DNA from: Nocardia wallacei | GTDB lineage: Bacteria > Actinomycetota > Actinomycetes > Mycobacteriales > Mycobacteriaceae | NCBI RefSeq assembly: GCF_014466955.1 | Contig: NZ_AP023396.1 | Coordinates: 3,658,001-3,722,000 of the forward strand | Reading direction: 5' to 3' | DNA length: 64,000 nucleotides | Shown: piece after piece, positions 61,755-64,000 of the stretch | Numbering within the stretch: the first letter of the stretch is position 1 | Layout: every line of letters begins with the position of its first letter | Made by a program: the position numbers and the translations under genes | Notes under the pieces: generated by a model | Database searches by the model: none | Seen by the model: only the letters and a program-made list of their open reading frames with translations | What the model was told of the DNA's origin: nothing

Positions 61755-62873
61755 ATGAGTGTCCGTGCCCGCCAACGCGTCCGGCGCCGCACGACCGCGC
61801 CGCCGCGTGCCGCCGCCGCGCTGCTGCGTGCCGCCGCCGCGCTCGTCCTGGCCGCCGCCCTCGCTTGCGCGGCCGGACCCGCCGCCGCCGACCCGCCCGC
61901 CCGGTCGGATGCCGCCGCGCGGGCGCTGGCCGCCGCCCGGCCCGCCACCGACGGCTCCCGCCTGGTGGCCGCCGTCCCCGGTCCCGGCCGCGTCGTCGAA
62001 CTGACCGTGCACTCCGCGGCGATGGGCCGCCCGGTGACCGTCGCCGTCGCTCCCGCCGCCGACCCCGCGCGGCCCGCCCCGGCGCTGTATCTGCTCAACG
62101 GTTTCGACGGCGGCACCGGCGCCGGCGGCTGGCGCGCGGGCGGGAACTGGTTCACCCGGACCGACGCCGTGGACTTCTTCGCCGACCAGCAGGTGACCGT
62201 GGTGATGCCGGTCGGCGGGGGCGGCAGCTTCTTCACCGACTGGCGCGCCGACGATCCCGTGCACGGCCGCCAGCGCTGGACCACGTTCCTGGCCCACGAA
62301 CTGCCCGCCGTGATCGACTCCGCGTTCACCGGCACCGGCGCCAACGCCATCGCCGGGCCGTCGATGGCGAGCATTTCGGTGCTGCAGCTGGCCATCGCCG
62401 CGCCCGGGGTGTTCCGCGCGGTCGGCTCCTACAGCGGCTGCGCCCGCACCAGCGACCCCTTCGGCCAGGTCATGGTCGACACCATCGTCACCGGCACCCA
62501 GGGCAACACCCTCAACATGTGGGGACCCCCGACCGACCCCGCGTGGGCGGCCAACGACCCCTACCTGCACGCCGAGAAACTGCGCGGCACCGCGGTCTAC
62601 ATCGCCTCCGGCAACGGCGCCCCCGGGCCCCTGGACACCCTCGGCGGGCCCGGCATCGGCGACAACCCGGCGACCCTGCTCGACCAGCTCGTCATCGGCG
62701 GACTGCTCGACGCGGTCGCCGGGCGCTGCACCGTGCAGGTGCGAGATCGGTTGCGGGAGTTGAACATTCCCGCCACCGTCGACCTGCGTCCGAACGGCAC
62801 CCACTCGTGGGGTTACTGGCAGCAGGACCTGCGCAACTCCTGGCCGATGTTCGCCGCGGCGCTCGGGCAGTGA
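61755..62873 (+). CDS. Secreted antigen-85-like esterase/mycolyltransferase-family protein
   Basis: A 372-residue alpha/beta hydrolase with a long signal peptide (Ala-rich, ending near AAAD) and the Ag85-like body: LNGFDGGTGAGGW, AGPSMASISVLQLA (nucleophile Ser), and NGTHSWGYW (catalytic His). In mycolic-acid bacteria such proteins load mycolates on trehalose or arabinogalactan. ATG follows GGGAGGCGG. Confidence 0.88.
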   Translation: MSVRARQRVRRRTTAPPRAAAALLRAAAALVLAAALACAAGPAAADPPARSDAAARALAAARPATDGSRLVAAVPGPGRVVELTVHSAAMGRPVTVAVAPAADPARPAPALYLLNGFDGGTGAGGWRAGGNWFTRTDAVDFFADQQVTVVMPVGGGGSFFTDWRADDPVHGRQRWTTFLAHELPAVIDSAFTGTGANAIAGPSMASISVLQLAIAAPGVFRAVGSYSGCARTSDPFGQVMVDTIVTGTQGNTLNMWGPPTDPAWAANDPYLHAEKLRGTAVYIASGNGAPGPLDTLGGPGIGDNPATLLDQLVIGGLLDAVAGRCTVQVRDRLRELNIPATVDLRPNGTHSWGYWQQDLRNSWPMFAAALGQ

Positions 62874-63011
62874 GCGGCGCACCCGTCGCGCCGCGCTCGT
62901 GTCCGAACCTGTTGGTGGACTTGATATTTCGTACGCCACACCGCATCGGACGGCGCGCGCGCCGCACCGCCGACCGCCGGATCGGCGGCGCACCGACGCT
63001 AGGCTGACCCT

Positions 63012-63068
63012 GTGCCCGGATCACCCCCTCCCCGCCGCCGGTTCGGCCGCGGCGCCGCGCCGACATGA
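63012..63068 (+). CDS. Leaderless 18-residue leader ORF coupled to the CheB-like gene
   Basis: GTG at 63012 lies 6 nt after TAGGCT (63000-63005) and encodes MPGSPPPRRRFGRGAAPT; its TGA overlaps the next ATG (ATGA, 63065-63068). The CheB gene has no ribosome site of its own, so its translation probably depends on this ORF. Confidence 0.5.
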   Translation: MPGSPPPRRRFGRGAAPT

Positions 63069-63682
63069 CCGGCGCGGGCGACCGGCCCGCCGGTTCGGCG
63101 CCGGGCGGCGATTTCGAGGTCGTGGCGATCGCGTCGTCGGCCGGCGGCATCACCGCGCTCAGCCGGATACTGGGCGGGCTGCCCGCGGACTTCCCGGTGC
63201 CGGTGCTGGTGGTACAGCACCTGCACCCGCGCCACGACACCATCATCGCCGACGTCCTGAACCGCCGCACGGCACTGCCGGTGCGGCTCGCGACCGCCGG
63301 CGAGCGCGCCGAATCCGGCGTCGTCCACATCGCCCCACCCAACTTCCACCTGCTGGTCGAATCCGATCGCAGGCTGGCGCTGACGAGCAGCGAACTCGTC
63401 CACTTCGTGCGGCCCGCGGCGGATCCGCTGTTCGAATCCGTCGCCGCCGCCTACGGCCCGGGCGCGATCGCCTGCGTGCTCACCGGCTCGGGCAGCGACG
63501 GCGCACGAGGCGCGAGCGCGGTGAAATCGCGCGGCGGCACGGTGATCGTCCAGGACCCCCGCGACGCGCAGTGCACCGGCATGCCCGCAGCGGCGCTCCG
63601 CACCGGCACAGCCGACCTCGTGGTGACCCTGGCCGAGATCGCCCGCACGATCCGCGACCTCGTCGGGCGATCGGCGCGCTGA
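63065..63682 (+). CDS. Stand-alone CheB methylesterase domain
   Basis: A 205-residue catalytic domain: AIASSAGGITAL (Ser), VVQHLHPRHDT (His) and LTGSGSDGARGA (Asp) give the CheB triad. There is no receiver domain and no chemotaxis gene nearby. Such lone domains are found in hybrid or partner-sensing systems; the target is unknown. Confidence 0.88.
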   Translation: MTGAGDRPAGSAPGGDFEVVAIASSAGGITALSRILGGLPADFPVPVLVVQHLHPRHDTIIADVLNRRTALPVRLATAGERAESGVVHIAPPNFHLLVESDRRLALTSSELVHFVRPAADPLFESVAAAYGPGAIACVLTGSGSDGARGASAVKSRGGTVIVQDPRDAQCTGMPAAALRTGTADLVVTLAEIARTIRDLVGRSAR

Positions 63683-63798
63683 CCGATCCGCCCACATCGA
63701 CGCCCGCCGCCGCACAGCCCGCCGCGCACCCTGTCCGACCGCCGCCGCGATGCCTATGGTCGATACGGCACCACGCCGCCACCGGAGAGGCACGCAGC

Positions 63799-64000
63799 AT
63801 GACCGACACCGTCCACACCTTCACCGACGACGCCCTGGGCACCCTCGATGCCGTCGCGCTGGCCGCCGACCTCCGCGCCGGCCGCCGCGGCCACCGCGAG
63901 GTGCTGGAAGCCGCGATAAACCGTGTGCGACAAGCGAATTCGCGACTCGACGCGGTGCAGGCCGAATGCTTCGACCGCGCCCGCCGCGCCGCCCCGGGCA
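63799..64000 (+). CDS. Amidase-family protein, N-terminus only (continues past the window)
   Basis: ATG at 63799 with GAGAGG upstream opens MTDTVHTFTDDALGTLDAV, then ADLRAGRRGHREVLEAAINR and LDAVQAECFDRARRAA, the helical start of amidase-signature enzymes. The Ser-Ser-Lys site lies beyond the window. Confidence 0.65.
   Translation, partial: MTDTVHTFTDDALGTLDAVALAADLRAGRRGHREVLEAAINRVRQANSRLDAVQAECFDRARRAAPG

Noticed and set aside
1..64000. tRNA genes, CRISPR arrays, insertion sequences
   Set aside because: None seen by eye: no cloverleaf with CCA-type ends, no regularly spaced repeats of CRISPR length, no transposase.

Overview
This 64 kb window is high-GC actinobacterial DNA, most likely from a Nocardia-type member of the Mycobacteriales. 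The evidence is an mshC mycothiol gene, an antigen-85-like esterase, an L,D-transpeptidase, an MMPL transporter, LppL- and MTB12-like lipoproteins, and a gene order close to Mycobacterium tuberculosis Rv2130c-Rv2141c (mshC ... uppP ... lppL, pyrD, PEBP, M20 peptidase). Many genes appear to be leaderless: a TANNNT hexamer lies 6-7 nt before an ATG or GTG with no Shine-Dalgarno sequence. I saw no tRNA, rRNA, CRISPR array, insertion sequence or intact prophage.

Layout. 0-10 kb: a GlxA-type regulator divergent from a DUF1348 gene, a folate cyclo-ligase, a BrnT/RHH toxin-antitoxin pair with its own palindromic operator, a copper-linked operon (membrane protein, PCuAC lipoprotein, Tat-exported DyP peroxidase), a GDSL hydrolase, a GtrA protein, two SDR-type genes, an XRE regulator and a fructosamine kinase. 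10-18.7 kb: a VOC protein flanked by two copies of an AT-rich element, a cyclophilin, a phosphoribosyltransferase, an SDR without its catalytic Tyr/Lys divergent from an XRE regulator, a membrane hydrolase, an unusual membrane Ser/Thr kinase, a SCO6745-like protein and a P1 peptidase. 18.7-19.3 kb: an intergenic segment with a strong candidate dif (XerCD) site, so this is probably the replication terminus. Next to dif lies a short antisense fragment of a cyclophilin gene bordered by 19-bp repeats. 19.3-34.7 kb: L,D-transpeptidase, a second Ser/Thr kinase, a TetR/Gfo-Idh-MocA divergent pair with two matched operators, a TAXI binding protein in an operon with a two-component system and beside two MHS symporters, a FadD ligase behind a CRP-like site, two membrane proteins and a methyltransferase with a leader ORF. 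34.7-42.4 kb: a natural SRPBCC/thiolase-like/crotonase fusion, then the mshC-uppP neighbourhood. 42.6-50.4 kb: an aldo/keto reductase lacking its catalytic Lys and His, a heme uptake operon, and MMPL plus lipoprotein genes. 50.8-64 kb: Rv2137c-like protein, LppL-like lipoprotein, pyrD, a degenerate PfkB, ribA, a second FadD, PEBP, M20 peptidase, HxlR regulator, Ag85-like esterase, a lone CheB catalytic domain and the start of an amidase.

The most unusual system is the heme operon at 43.6-47.2 kb. Between the permease and ATPase genes lies a 145-codon ORF made of alternating 24- and 17-residue His-bearing repeats. It has a perfect AGGAGG ribosome site and is joined to both neighbours by 4-nt stop/start overlaps, which argues for a translated, previously undescribed His-repeat component of heme or metal handling. 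Other points of note are the triple-domain fusion, the dif-adjacent scar, leaderless leader ORFs coupled to downstream genes, and several enzymes whose catalytic residues are missing.
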